A stretch of 34,228 nt of DNA from CAYJIL01 sp964370235 (GCA_964370235.1 CAYJIL010000014.1:1-34228); one strand, 5' to 3'; counted from the stretch's first letter, positions 7,256 through 16,220 are shown. Notes: a model not told the origin generated them from the sequence alone. Numbers and translations: made by a program.

Positions 7256-9613
7256 CTATTTTACGTAGAATAGATCTTTACCTGTTACGGCACGTGCTTT
7301 CTCATCGCCCTCTTTGCGAATCATAACTGCACCATCGTCCCAGTTCGAAGGCCATCCACCAATGATGTTGCCTAACCAAACAATCTTGATTGGGTGTAGA
7401 CCCTTAGCAAGTGCTACCGATTTGCTAGCACGAGAGAAACGCTTAACCTCGCCATCGTTATCGACAAGTAGCTTACCATCAATCCAAACATCGTTGTGGT
7501 TTGACCAGAAGTGGTAAACGCCATCCTCAGGAATCTCGATGAAACCCTCGGCAGTGTTACCTACTTGCTTAGTATCACGAAGAGAAGAGTGCCAGCTCTC
7601 GCTAACTACCATCTCTTTTAGTTCTTTGATAGTCGAAGTTTTTGCCTTCTCGCTAGATGCTGCTAGAGCTGCACGGTCTAGGTATTTACCCGGAACTGTT
7701 GTCATCTTAAGACCTGCCTTAGCACCTTTAACATCTGCTGCTGGAGCAAGAGATTGCTTCTCAATAGTGATTGTGCGCACTGGGCTCATCTTACCCGATG
7801 GAAGAACCGATGCAATCTTTAGAGTTGTATTCTCTGAGAAAGTAAGCGGAGCTGTGTACTCAGTTGAGTTAGCCGAAAGATCGCTACCATCTGTGCTATA
7901 TACCATCTTGATTGGACGAGTAGTTTCAAACTCTAGTGTAGCATTGTCTGTGAATGCAACAAAGTTAGTTGAACCATTTGGCTGCTCAGGCATTGGAATG
8001 TGGTAGTTGATATCGTGCATATCAAGTCTAACCGCTGCATTGTTAAGTCTGCGAGCAAAATCGTCAAAGTTTTTGTTGTCTAGCTTAGACCAACCAATCT
8101 CGGCAACCGCCAAAGCACGTGGATATAGTCTGTACTCCATTAGCTCGTTAGTGTACATGTACTCTGTCCACAGGTTAGCTTGAACACCAAGAATCTTATC
8201 TTCTTTACCAATCTCGATAAGCTCTTTTGGAGTTGGATCGTAGCTATAAGTCTTGCTAACTGGAGCATAACCACCAATAGCAACTGGCTCAATCATGTAG
8301 TCACCTTGGTAGTGGTCGATGTATAGACCGCCCGAGTTTGGAGTCATAATCACATCGTGACCCATCTTAGCAGCAGCAACACCACCATCTTCGCCTCTCC
8401 ACGACATTACCGTAGCGTTAGGTGATAGACCACCCTCTAGAATTTCATCCCATCCAATTAGCTTCTTGCCATGTGCAGTAAGCATTTTTTCGACACGACG
8501 AATAACGTAGCTTTGTAGGTTCTCTTCAGCCGAGTGACCATCTTTAGCTTGTAGTTTCTCGGCACGAATGCGAGCCTGACATCTTGGACACTCTTTCCAC
8601 TTAGTTTTTGGACACTCGTCACCACCAATGTGGAAGTATGTACCCGGGAACAATGGCACAAGCTCATCGATAATATCTTGAATGAATGCAAAAGTCTCCT
8701 CACGACCCGGACACATTACAACATCCTCTACACCCCAAATAATACGTGGAGTTGTAGGCTCTCCCGAACACGATAGTTCTGGGTAAGCTGCAATAGCCGC
8801 AAGTTCGTGACCCGGAAGCTCGAACTCAGGAATTATCGTAATTTGACGCTCTGCTGCATAAGCTACAATCTCTTTAATCTCCTCTTGAGTATAGAAACCA
8901 CCATACTCGTGACCTTCGCCCTCGATACGCTTAGAGCCTATCTCTGTTAGCTTAGGGTATTTCTTAATCTCAACTCTCCAGCCTTGGTCCTCTGTAAGGT
9001 GCCAGTGCATACGGTTGATTTTGAACATGGCAAGAACATCAAGCTGCTTTTTAACAAAATCAGCAGGCATAAAGTGACGACACGGATCAAGCATGATACC
9101 ACGGTAACCAAAACGAGGCTCATCAGAAATCTCTACTGTTGGTGCGCTCCACTGAATACCGCTCACTGTTACTGGTGATGCAATCTCAGCAGGAAGTAGC
9201 TGCATTAGCGACTGCATACCATAGAATAGACCTGCTTTGTCTTTACCAACTACTGTTACGCCATCTTTTGTTACCGATAGCTTATAACCCTCTGCCTTTA
9301 GGTCTAGAGATGGGTCGATAGATAGAGCGATATCGCCATCTGCCGATTCAACTGCTGTATTATAGCCAGTTGATTGCTTAATTTGAGCTGCAAAGAACTC
9401 TGCAATAGTTTTAGACTCTTGGCAACCTGCCGATAGAGCCGTCGAACTCTTTAGCATAAAACGCTCGGCACCTACTGTGCTCGTTTGTGCAGGAACAGGA
9501 ATAATGTTTACACCCTCGTTATAGGATGTAATAACCCCTGCATCGCCACACGAAAACATTGCAGCCCCAGCAATAGCTAGCGACAGCAGTGTTGTTTTGT
9601 TTGGTTTTCTCAT
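7256..9613 (-). CDS. GH20 beta-N-acetylhexosaminidase lipoprotein with PA14-like C-terminus
   Basis: This 785-residue exported enzyme should remove terminal beta-linked GlcNAc or GalNAc from glycans. It has a lipoprotein signal with AMFSC (Cys22), an N-terminal GH20b-type domain (about 35-160), and a GH20 TIM barrel (about 168-510) with FGYRGIMLDPCRHF, RMHWHLTEDQGWRVEIK and the catalytic pair Asp332-Glu333 in HIGGDE. A chitobiase C-terminal-type region (about 545-625) follows, and a PA14-like carbohydrate-binding domain (about 650-785; SWHSSLRD, GVYHFWSNHNDVWIDGK). Substrate-assisted catalysis is typical of GH20. It is divergent from the GH76 gene and upstream of the nagX-like gene, suggesting host or fungal N-glycan or chitooligosaccharide use. 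Its 3' end is duplicated at 5852-5968. Confidence 0.93.
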   Translation of the reverse strand: MRKPNKTTLLSLAIAGAAMFSCGDAGVITSYNEGVNIIPVPAQTSTVGAERFMLKSSTALSAGCQESKTIAEFFAAQIKQSTGYNTAVESADGDIALSIDPSLDLKAEGYKLSVTKDGVTVVGKDKAGLFYGMQSLMQLLPAEIASPVTVSGIQWSAPTVEISDEPRFGYRGIMLDPCRHFMPADFVKKQLDVLAMFKINRMHWHLTEDQGWRVEIKKYPKLTEIGSKRIEGEGHEYGGFYTQEEIKEIVAYAAERQITIIPEFELPGHELAAIAAYPELSCSGEPTTPRIIWGVEDVVMCPGREETFAFIQDIIDELVPLFPGTYFHIGGDECPKTKWKECPRCQARIRAEKLQAKDGHSAEENLQSYVIRRVEKMLTAHGKKLIGWDEILEGGLSPNATVMSWRGEDGGVAAAKMGHDVIMTPNSGGLYIDHYQGDYMIEPVAIGGYAPVSKTYSYDPTPKELIEIGKEDKILGVQANLWTEYMYTNELMEYRLYPRALAVAEIGWSKLDNKNFDDFARRLNNAAVRLDMHDINYHIPMPEQPNGSTNFVAFTDNATLEFETTRPIKMVYSTDGSDLSANSTEYTAPLTFSENTTLKIASVLPSGKMSPVRTITIEKQSLAPAADVKGAKAGLKMTTVPGKYLDRAALAASSEKAKTSTIKELKEMVVSESWHSSLRDTKQVGNTAEGFIEIPEDGVYHFWSNHNDVWIDGKLLVDNDGEVKRFSRASKSVALAKGLHPIKIVWLGNIIGGWPSNWDDGAVMIRKEGDEKARAVTGKDLFYVK

Positions 9614-10014
9614 TGTCGTTATTTTTTGTTTAGTTAATTGTGATCAAATATGGCTAGAGCCTGCGCACCCAAAAATGGTTGTCTTTGGTTAGCTCTAGGG
9701 CTAGTAATATTTAGATTTTGTTGTGTGAGCTAAGATTTCAAATTTGGCTTGATATTACAGCACTCACACGCAGGCAAATATTGTATAAGCTTAAATATAT
9801 TGTCTACAAATTTATTCATAAACAACTATATAACAAAAACTTACATTCACCCACAATCTATACAACGACAAAACTACACAAAATGTTTTAAATTATCAAA
9901 CTTTGAAGTTGCTATTTAAAACTTAAAAGATCATTTAATAAAAATGCATATAGTAAAATTTTGATATATAATTAACATATAACAAAAAACTATCATCATT
10001 CGATAACAATTGAC

Positions 10015-10030
10015 TTTGAACCGGTTTAAA
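10015..10030. promoter_or_regulatory. Possible LacI-family-type operator upstream of the GH76 gene
   Basis: TTTGAACCGGTTTAAA is a 16-bp palindrome with one mismatched pair and a central CCGG. Palindromes centred on CG are typical LacI/GalR-family sites. It lies 20 bp upstream of the -33 element of the GH76 promoter. No regulator gene is in the window, so this is only a candidate. Confidence 0.35.
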
Positions 10031-10049
10031 TAAATATAATTTATAGTAA

Positions 10050-10083
10050 TTGGGCAAAAAATTATTATAAAAGAGTATATTTG
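10050..10083 (+). promoter_or_regulatory. Promoter of the GH76 gene
   Basis: TTG (10050-10052) and TATATTTG (10076-10083) match the Bacteroidetes -33/-7 pattern with 23 bp between them. The start codon is 29 bp downstream of the -7 box. Confidence 0.6.
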
Positions 10084-10112
10084 CACCTATAAAACTCAAA
10101 TAATAGATAGAT

Positions 10113-11180
10113 ATGAAGAAAATAAACCTATCCACTTTTTTTATTTGGTCTATTGCATTTTTTATTGCACATGGATGCAGCACCAAAGCTACAAGCCCAT
10201 ACAAGAACATGGCAGACATAGGAATGCAAACGCTCGGGCAAATGCGTGATAGTAGCGGTGTATGGATAATTAACGATATTGGTTGGTGGAACTCGGCAAA
10301 TCTTCTTACTGCAACTCTGCGATATGGCGAGATTAGCGGCAAAAGCGATAGCCTAAAACCAATGGTAGAGGATATATTTATAAAAGCACGCACTATTGGC
10401 GATCATGGCGATTTTATTAACGACTACTACGACGACGAGGGCTGGTGGCTACTAGCATGGATAGATGCATATAAGCAGTACAAAGACACTAGATACTTGG
10501 ATATGGCAAAGTATTTGTTTAACGACATGGCACTTAGCGGAGATAGTGTTTGTGGCGGTGGAATCTACTGGAAAAAACCAAAGCAATATAAAAATGCCAT
10601 TGCAAATAGCCTATTCAACCTGAGTGCAGCAAGGCTATATAGTATTACCAAAGAGGATTATTACCTAAAGAAACTACGCACTAATGCTCAGTGGTTTATA
10701 GACTCGGGCATGATTGCACAAGATGGCACGGTATATGATGGCTTAAAGGATTGTAGCCCACGAGGAATTAACTACACCTACAACAGTGGCGTGGTTATAG
10801 CATGGCTAACCGAGCTATACCTCATAGACAATAATAGCGAGCATTTGGCTCTTGCCCAAAAAGTAGCCGATGCAGCAATTACAAACCTAGTTAACGAGGA
10901 CGGAATATTAAAAGACGAAAAAGAGCCAAACCTTAACAACGATGGTGTGCAATTTAAAGGCATATTCATTAGGCACTTGGGCTTGCTACACAAAGTTACA
11001 CAAGAGGATAGATACCGTAATTTTATACTAAAAAACGCAGACTCAATTATCGCTAACAACTACGATAAAAAATCTCGTTCGTTTGGTAGCTTATGGTACG
11101 GAAAATTCGATGAGGTGGACTCAAAGCGACATTCAAGCGCATGGGAGGCAATTTTAGAAGCATATAACATCACAAAATAA
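10113..11180 (+). CDS. GH76-family glycosidase lipoprotein (alpha-1,6-mannanase type)
   Basis: The 355-residue protein has a lipoprotein signal ending HGC (Cys22). The body matches the GH76 (alpha/alpha)6-barrel family: the adjacent Asp107-Asp108 in YYDDEGWWLLAW is the family's catalytic pair, and CGGGIYWKKPKQYKNAIANS, NYTYNSGVVIAWLTELY and DGVQFKGIFIRHLG are further conserved blocks. GH76 enzymes cut alpha-1,6-mannan backbones, as in yeast mannan, or related glycans. It is transcribed alone or with the thioredoxin gene 76 bp downstream, and faces away from the GH20 gene. No SusC/D pair is adjacent, so it is not part of an obvious polysaccharide utilization locus. Fine specificity cannot be read. 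Confidence 0.85.
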   Translation: MKKINLSTFFIWSIAFFIAHGCSTKATSPYKNMADIGMQTLGQMRDSSGVWIINDIGWWNSANLLTATLRYGEISGKSDSLKPMVEDIFIKARTIGDHGDFINDYYDDEGWWLLAWIDAYKQYKDTRYLDMAKYLFNDMALSGDSVCGGGIYWKKPKQYKNAIANSLFNLSAARLYSITKEDYYLKKLRTNAQWFIDSGMIAQDGTVYDGLKDCSPRGINYTYNSGVVIAWLTELYLIDNNSEHLALAQKVADAAITNLVNEDGILKDEKEPNLNNDGVQFKGIFIRHLGLLHKVTQEDRYRNFILKNADSIIANNYDKKSRSFGSLWYGKFDEVDSKRHSSAWEAILEAYNITK

Positions 11181-11256
11181 TTATCTTATACTTAGCGTAA
11201 AATAAATAGAAAACTATTTGCGTTATAGAAAATGTAAACAAACACAAACTACACTT

Positions 11257-11697
11257 ATGAAAAGGAATTTATTTGTTATGCTAGTCGCAATGTTTGCGGT
11301 AGTATCAGCGGCTTTTGCTTCGACAAGCACAGAAGAGAAAGCAAAAACTATTAACCTAACAAAGGCTCAATTTGAGGCTAAGGTGGCAGATTTAGATGCC
11401 GAGAAATGGAAGTATCTAGGCGACAAGCCTGCAATCGTAGATTTTTATGCAGACTGGTGCCCACCATGTAAGCGCATTGCACCTATTCTTGATGAGCTTG
11501 CAAAGGAGTATGATGGCGAAATAGTTATATACAAAGTCGACACAGACAAGGAGAAAGAGATAGCTGCAGCATTTGGTATTCGCTCGCTTCCTACACTACT
11601 ATTCATTCCTGCTAAAGGTGACCCACAACTAAAAGTAGGCGCAATGGATAAGGAAGGCTTTGTTAAGCAAATTAACGAAACTCTACTTAACAAATAG
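11257..11697 (+). CDS. Exported thioredoxin-family protein
   Basis: This 146-residue protein has a cleavable signal peptide (about residues 1-21, ending FAS) and a single thioredoxin fold with the active site Trp67-Cys-Pro-Pro-Cys71 and the cis-Pro loop RSLPT. WCPPC rather than WCGPC occurs in many periplasmic and Bacteroidetes thioredoxins. It probably reduces or isomerises disulfides in the cell envelope. The start at ATG 11257 is preferred over an upstream TTG because it gives the proper signal peptide. A strong terminator follows 17 bp after the stop. The partner reductase is not in the window. Confidence 0.88.
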   Translation: MKRNLFVMLVAMFAVVSAAFASTSTEEKAKTINLTKAQFEAKVADLDAEKWKYLGDKPAIVDFYADWCPPCKRIAPILDELAKEYDGEIVIYKVDTDKEKEIAAAFGIRSLPTLLFIPAKGDPQLKVGAMDKEGFVKQINETLLNK

Positions 11698-11713
11698 TAG
11701 CAAACTTTAACAA

Positions 11714-11757
11714 CAAAATATGGCGTCTTGAGTAATTCGAGACGCCATATTTTGTTA
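11714..11757 (+). terminator. Intrinsic terminator after the thioredoxin gene
   Basis: Arms 11714-11728 and 11740-11754 are perfectly complementary over 15 bp. The inner part, TCTTGAGTAATTCGAGA, extends the stem through a T:G wobble that exists only in the plus-strand RNA. The loop is GTAAT. This inner core recurs at 34132-34148 on the opposite strand. Confidence 0.8.
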
Positions 11758-11835
11758 TATACCTATACAAAAAATGGGTGGGCTAACCATCACGGCGCAC
11801 CACCCGGGTATTAAAGTATGTAAAAAAGTTTCTGA

Positions 11836-13335
11836 TTAGTTTTGAGGAACTATATACTCTGTGTTCTGTGGATCAAAGTTAGCCCAACCTGTTGTCCAGT
11901 TAGCATCGTTTGTCTCCGAAGAAGAGAATGCACCACGATACTCTACGTGGTCGAAACCTTCTGCAACAGCTGCATTAGTCCATACAGCACCACTTGCAAG
12001 TGGACTAGACGTAGCAGGTATCATATTTGGAGCAGTTAGATTTTGTGGATCACCTGCAAGTTTAAGATCAGAGATCATTGCCAAAGGAGAAACGTTTTTA
12101 GTTGGAGCATTCCAAATACTCGACACAATTGTTTCTGCGATATTCAAGTCTACGATGTTTTGACGATCCTTTGGATTGTTAGCTTCGTCTTGGAAGTTAC
12201 GGATATTACCTGCAAGTACGTTACCTTCGATAGCTAGTTCGCCCGAAGCTGCCATATCTTGGCTATTACCACCCTTGTCGTTCTCTACGATTAGACCAAT
12301 TGGATAACCTGCAATTACAGAGTTAAATAGGTTACACTGAGAGCTACGGCGAATTTGAACACCTGTTTGGAATGCACCCATTGCACTACCTTTGTCGTTA
12401 CCCATATCAACATAGTTACTAGGATCTACTACTGGGCCAAATAGCGACATATTTGCAAAAATTGGACGAGTAGAAGGAAGATCGCCTACCGATGGAGCAC
12501 CCGAACTTTGGTTATCAGACTCAAAAGAGTTTGAACAAGATTTGTCGGCATAGCTACCGTCACGAAGAACAATACCATACTGAATCTTACCAGAGAAACC
12601 GCTATCTGTATCATAATCGTCATCCCATGCACCTAGAGAGATAAGGTGTTTAGCGTTTACAGTACCACCAAACCACTCGAAGCTATCGTCACCAGAGTAA
12701 GATACCTGAACATACTCAACCTTTGTACCCGAACCAACCGAACCAAATGTGATACCGTTAATCTCGTTATCTGTCGAATACTCGATACCTGCAAACTCTA
12801 CACGAACATATTTAAGTTCACCCGACGTATCGTCATTGTTGCTACCACCGTGGTTTGAGCGAACACCACCCTCGATAGTCATATCGCCTTGGTTATTTTG
12901 AGCATTACCTAGAATGATTAGACCACCCCAGTCACCTGGCTTACGCTCGCCTGCTGGCTGTGCCGAAGTGAATACGATTGGATTATCTTGCTCACCAACA
13001 GCGTTAATTTTAGAGCCTTTCTCAATGATGATAGTACCTTTAGAGGCTTTATCTCCAACGATAAGAGCACCCGGCTCGATTGTTAGCGTTGCACCTTTTG
13101 TCACATAAACAAAACCTTTTAATAGGTATGTGCTATCGGTCATAAGAGTCATATCTTCTGAAATCTCAAAAGAGTCTGAACCGTCACCAATCGCTATTAG
13201 AGATGGCGTTGGAGTTGGACTAGGTGTTGGAGTTGGCTCCGGTGTCGGAGTAGTGTTACTACTGTCATCGCTACACGCTGTCATCATCATCGATAGCGCC
13301 ATTACAGCTAATGCTGATCTAAATACCTTTTTCAT
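11836..13335 (-). CDS. Putative surface lipoprotein, right-handed beta-helix-like, partner of a TonB receptor
   Basis: The 499-residue product has a lipoprotein signal (MMMTACSDD) with two Asp near the lipidated Cys21, resembling a Bacteroidetes surface-export signal. A Pro-Thr-rich linker (about residues 28-45, repeated PTPTP) follows. The remainder has repeated short strands such as GALIVGDKASKGTIIIEKGSKI and IEGGVRSNHGG, suggesting a parallel beta-helix. It begins 48 bp after the stop of the 933-residue TonB-dependent receptor on the same strand, an association I recognise from other Bacteroidetes. It probably captures a substrate at the surface for the receptor. I cannot name the substrate. 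Trp- and Asp-rich loops (ISLGAWDDDYDTDSGF) may bind metal or ligand. Confidence 0.65.
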   Translation of the reverse strand: MKKVFRSALAVMALSMMMTACSDDSSNTTPTPEPTPTPSPTPTPSLIAIGDGSDSFEISEDMTLMTDSTYLLKGFVYVTKGATLTIEPGALIVGDKASKGTIIIEKGSKINAVGEQDNPIVFTSAQPAGERKPGDWGGLIILGNAQNNQGDMTIEGGVRSNHGGSNNDDTSGELKYVRVEFAGIEYSTDNEINGITFGSVGSGTKVEYVQVSYSGDDSFEWFGGTVNAKHLISLGAWDDDYDTDSGFSGKIQYGIVLRDGSYADKSCSNSFESDNQSSGAPSVGDLPSTRPIFANMSLFGPVVDPSNYVDMGNDKGSAMGAFQTGVQIRRSSQCNLFNSVIAGYPIGLIVENDKGGNSQDMAASGELAIEGNVLAGNIRNFQDEANNPKDRQNIVDLNIAETIVSSIWNAPTKNVSPLAMISDLKLAGDPQNLTAPNMIPATSSPLASGAVWTNAAVAEGFDHVEYRGAFSSSETNDANWTTGWANFDPQNTEYIVPQN

Positions 13336-13383
13336 TTTGTTAGTTTTTAAATGAAACGTTAATATTATATAATTTTATTTTTA

Positions 13384-16185
13384 TTAAAACTTAGCCGATA
13401 GTGATAGCGAAGCACCTACGCCCGACTTATAGTTACGTGTAACTTGCTCACGCTCATAAGTCACCCCATCGATTGTTACAGTTGGGAATTGCTTGAATAC
13501 CACATCTTGATTTAGGATATTATCGATACCTAGTTTTAGCGAGAATCTTTCGCTAAGATCTTTGCTAAGAGTGATATCTAGCGAGTGTCTTGGCATTTCA
13601 TAAACATCTGGCACATCAAAATCGGTTGAACCATCTGTCGACTGCGATTTACCTACACCAATGATACGCTTACCAATGATATTATACTGAACACCTGCCG
13701 ACATACCTAGTTTTTGTGGGAAGTCATAGAATATAGCTGTGTTGATAATGTATGGCGATTGTCCCTGAAGAGGTCTATCTTTCTCTACAACTAGGCCATC
13801 TTGTTTGAAGTCTACTTCGCTAATTACATAAGATCCGTTAAATACTAGCGAAAGCCCTTTTGCTCCAATAAAATCTAGCGACTTGCGAAGATCAACCTCA
13901 ACACCTGCTGTGTAGGCACTCTTTGCATTCTCGTAGCTATATCTGTATGTACCACCCATGTCGATGAAGTTCCACTCAATTGGGTTCTCAAAATGTTTGT
14001 AGAACAGACCCACGCTCACCGTTTCACCCGATGCAGGGTAAAGCTCCCAACGAAGATCGAGGTTATCGATTGTAGCACTCTCAAGTTCTGGATTACCTTG
14101 AATTTCGGCAAATAGGTCGAAGTCATAGTAAACAGATGGCGAAAGCTCACGAAACTCTGGACGGTTTACAGTGCGACCATAAGAAGCTCGTAGGATATTT
14201 TTCTTATCCATTTTGTATGCAACATTAAGTGCTGGAAGAATCGAAAGCTCGTCATACTTATATGTATTGATTAGCTCGGTCGAAGGATCTAGTGAACTAT
14301 CATAAGTTAGGTTCATATTCCACATCTCGGCACGAACACCTGCATATATATCGAACTGACCAACTGGAAGTGTTGTCGAAGCATAGGCAGCAGCAACCGA
14401 ATACTCTCCATCATAAGCGTTAGATTTGCGAGAGATTTCGTCTATATATACCTTGTCGATACCCAACCACTCCGACGACATCATATCCTCGAAAGGAAGA
14501 TAGATATAGTCTTGTCTATCGGCATATGGTAGTTTGTCGTAACGATACAAAAATTCACGTGGAGTGTACTTGCGACTACGATATTCGCCATAAACACCTC
14601 CTTGTATTGTTGCAGGGATATTAGCATCGATTAGCTGCTTTTTGTAATTAGCTGCACCCGAAACAATATGCTCGTCTAGCTCTTGGTAGTAGCGTGTAAT
14701 CTTGTCGTTATAGGCAGGAACATCGGCCGTGATAACTCCATCGGCAGGAACGCTACCTAGGTTATTAACCACTCGTCTATCTGGCTCATCTTTCATAGCA
14801 TACGAATATGAAGCGTTCCAGTCGAGCATCTCTGAACCATCATCAGCAAAACGGTGCTTACCAGCAAATTGCCCTGTATAGCTCAAACGTGAAGAGTAGA
14901 ATAGCTCGGTTTGATTTTCGTAGTAATCACCACTCACCATACTCACACCATAACGCTCTGTTAGGCGATTACGGCTAATTAGGCTGAATAGATTGCGGAA
15001 TTCTAGCTCTGTTTTTGGAGATACTGTCCAAATCCAGTTATTCATTGCGCTCACTTTAGTGTCACGACTATATACGTTATCGGTATAGCTCTTCTCTAGT
15101 GCCGAGTTATCTTCTTTTGCATTGTAGATACCATAGCGGTTATTCTCCATATCGATAACACTCTTGTTAGAGTTTTGGTAGTTTACAGACAAAATTGTAC
15201 CAAGGTTATCGTTAATGCGCTTATTCCAAAGCATACCTACTTTAATGTCTGGAATTGCTGTTAAATTATCGATAGACCAATCGTTATTGAAACCTGTCTT
15301 TACTAGATTATCGAGCTGTGTTTTATCTGTCACACTTCCCATTGTTGATGGGAATGACTTATCTAGCGGGCGCATATTACTATCAAAACCCATCCACTCA
15401 GTAGAAGAGCGTGCACCCAAGCGCATTTTATCGAAGTGTGTTTCGGAGTTGATACCCGTACCTACACTTACACTAAAGCTATCCTCCGAAGGCATACCTT
15501 TTGTAATGATTTTAATGAAACCACCACTAAAATCGCCCGGAAGATCGGCAGAGAACGATTTTGAAATAAGGATGTTATCTATATTACCACTAGGAATAAT
15601 ATCGAACGAGAATGCACGACCATCGGCCTCGGTACTAGGTACGCTACCCCCGTTTAGCCATACATTATTATAACGCTGTGCAAGACCACGCACTACAATA
15701 AAGCGATCTTCGATGATTGAAATACCCGGAATACGCTTTACAACTTCGCTTGCATCTGAATCTGATGTCTTAGAGATTTGTGCTGCCGATATGCCCGAAA
15801 GTACTGCATTTGCACTCTTTACATTTGCCAAAAGACCTGCATCGCTATCTGTTTTTCGACGACCAGTCACAACTACATTGTCGAGTGTTAGCTCCGATGT
15901 AGTAAGCCCTACTTTAATAGGCTCTTCTGAAGAGATGCTGATTACTTGCTCAACATATCCAAAAAAACTAACTACAACTTCGGTAGGAAAAGAGTTAACA
16001 TCATACTCAAAGTTTCCGAAGATATCTGTAAGTGTACCCACAGATTGATCGTTTTTCATTACAATAGCTGCACCAATTACTGGCTCGCCTGTTTTTGCAT
16101 CTACTACTTGGCCCTTAATTTGTGCCGCATACATTGACGCTGTTGCTACGATAGAAAGAAGTAGTGATAAAGTAATTTTTTTCAT
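13384..16185 (-). CDS. TonB-dependent receptor with carboxypeptidase-D-like N-terminal domain
   Basis: The 933-residue outer-membrane receptor has a signal peptide (1-20), a CarboxypepD_reg-like beta-sandwich (about 22-105, KGQVVDAKTGEPVIGAAIVM), a plug (about 115-230, with VVRGLAQRYNNVWLNGGSVPSTEADGRA split over that region) and a 22-strand-type barrel ending in Phe (LSLSAKF). Unlike SusC proteins it has no SusD partner; instead the next gene encodes a beta-helix-like lipoprotein. It moves an unknown ligand across the outer membrane using TonB. A promoter -7 box is at 16213-16220. Substrate could be a peptide, phosphate compound, metal complex or glycan; the sequence does not decide. Confidence 0.88.
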   Translation of the reverse strand: MKKITLSLLLSIVATASMYAAQIKGQVVDAKTGEPVIGAAIVMKNDQSVGTLTDIFGNFEYDVNSFPTEVVVSFFGYVEQVISISSEEPIKVGLTTSELTLDNVVVTGRRKTDSDAGLLANVKSANAVLSGISAAQISKTSDSDASEVVKRIPGISIIEDRFIVVRGLAQRYNNVWLNGGSVPSTEADGRAFSFDIIPSGNIDNILISKSFSADLPGDFSGGFIKIITKGMPSEDSFSVSVGTGINSETHFDKMRLGARSSTEWMGFDSNMRPLDKSFPSTMGSVTDKTQLDNLVKTGFNNDWSIDNLTAIPDIKVGMLWNKRINDNLGTILSVNYQNSNKSVIDMENNRYGIYNAKEDNSALEKSYTDNVYSRDTKVSAMNNWIWTVSPKTELEFRNLFSLISRNRLTERYGVSMVSGDYYENQTELFYSSRLSYTGQFAGKHRFADDGSEMLDWNASYSYAMKDEPDRRVVNNLGSVPADGVITADVPAYNDKITRYYQELDEHIVSGAANYKKQLIDANIPATIQGGVYGEYRSRKYTPREFLYRYDKLPYADRQDYIYLPFEDMMSSEWLGIDKVYIDEISRKSNAYDGEYSVAAAYASTTLPVGQFDIYAGVRAEMWNMNLTYDSSLDPSTELINTYKYDELSILPALNVAYKMDKKNILRASYGRTVNRPEFRELSPSVYYDFDLFAEIQGNPELESATIDNLDLRWELYPASGETVSVGLFYKHFENPIEWNFIDMGGTYRYSYENAKSAYTAGVEVDLRKSLDFIGAKGLSLVFNGSYVISEVDFKQDGLVVEKDRPLQGQSPYIINTAIFYDFPQKLGMSAGVQYNIIGKRIIGVGKSQSTDGSTDFDVPDVYEMPRHSLDITLSKDLSERFSLKLGIDNILNQDVVFKQFPTVTIDGVTYEREQVTRNYKSGVGASLSLSAKF

Positions 16186-16212
16186 GATATTTATTGTACT
16201 TTTTTACATCGG

Positions 16213-16220
16213 CAAAAGTA
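16213..16220 (-). promoter_or_regulatory. Promoter -7 box of the TonB receptor operon
   Basis: Minus strand TACTTTTG matches TAnnTTTG, 28 bp before the start codon. No clear -33 element was seen. Confidence 0.5.

Larger units (their letters stand above)
4552..7372. repeat. Tandem duplication, two identical 1404-bp units with 13-bp microhomology
   Basis: Unit 1 covers 4552-5955 and unit 2 covers 5956-7359. Each unit runs from the 3' end of purT through the nagX-like gene and its promoter into the 3' end of the GH20 gene. The 13-mer CAATGATGTTGCC occurs at 4552-4564 (in purT), 5956-5968 (the junction) and 7360-7372 (in the GH20 gene), at an exact 1404-bp spacing. The two nagX copies encode identical proteins and I saw no base differences in the parts I compared. 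Duplication by misalignment at the 13-mer explains the structure. Because the purT end and the GH20 end are outside the loss, both genes remain complete. Confidence 0.95.
9614..10112. other. 499-bp divergent intergenic region with structured GH20 leader
   Basis: This AT-rich spacer lies between the divergent GH20 and GH76 genes. Nearest the GH20 gene there are nested inverted repeats: GCCTGCG (9659-9665) with CGCAGGC (9769-9775), GTGTGAG (9723-9729) with CTCACAC (9763-9769), and CTAGAGC (9654-9660) with GCTCTAG (9692-9698). On the minus strand a near-consensus -7, CATATTTG, lies close to the GH20 start. The stretch 9780-10010 is very AT-rich and I see no gene in it. A GH76 promoter and a possible operator occupy 10015-10083. 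Confidence 0.6.

Noticed and set aside
7539..8006. A 155-codon open frame on the plus strand inside the GH20 gene
   Set aside because: It lies antisense to conserved C-terminal GH20 coding sequence and shows no domain or ribosome-binding site.
9935..10393. A 152-codon open frame on the minus strand overlapping the GH76 start
   Set aside because: It overlaps the GH76 coding start antisense, extends into AT-rich spacer with low-complexity residues, and has no promoter or family similarity.
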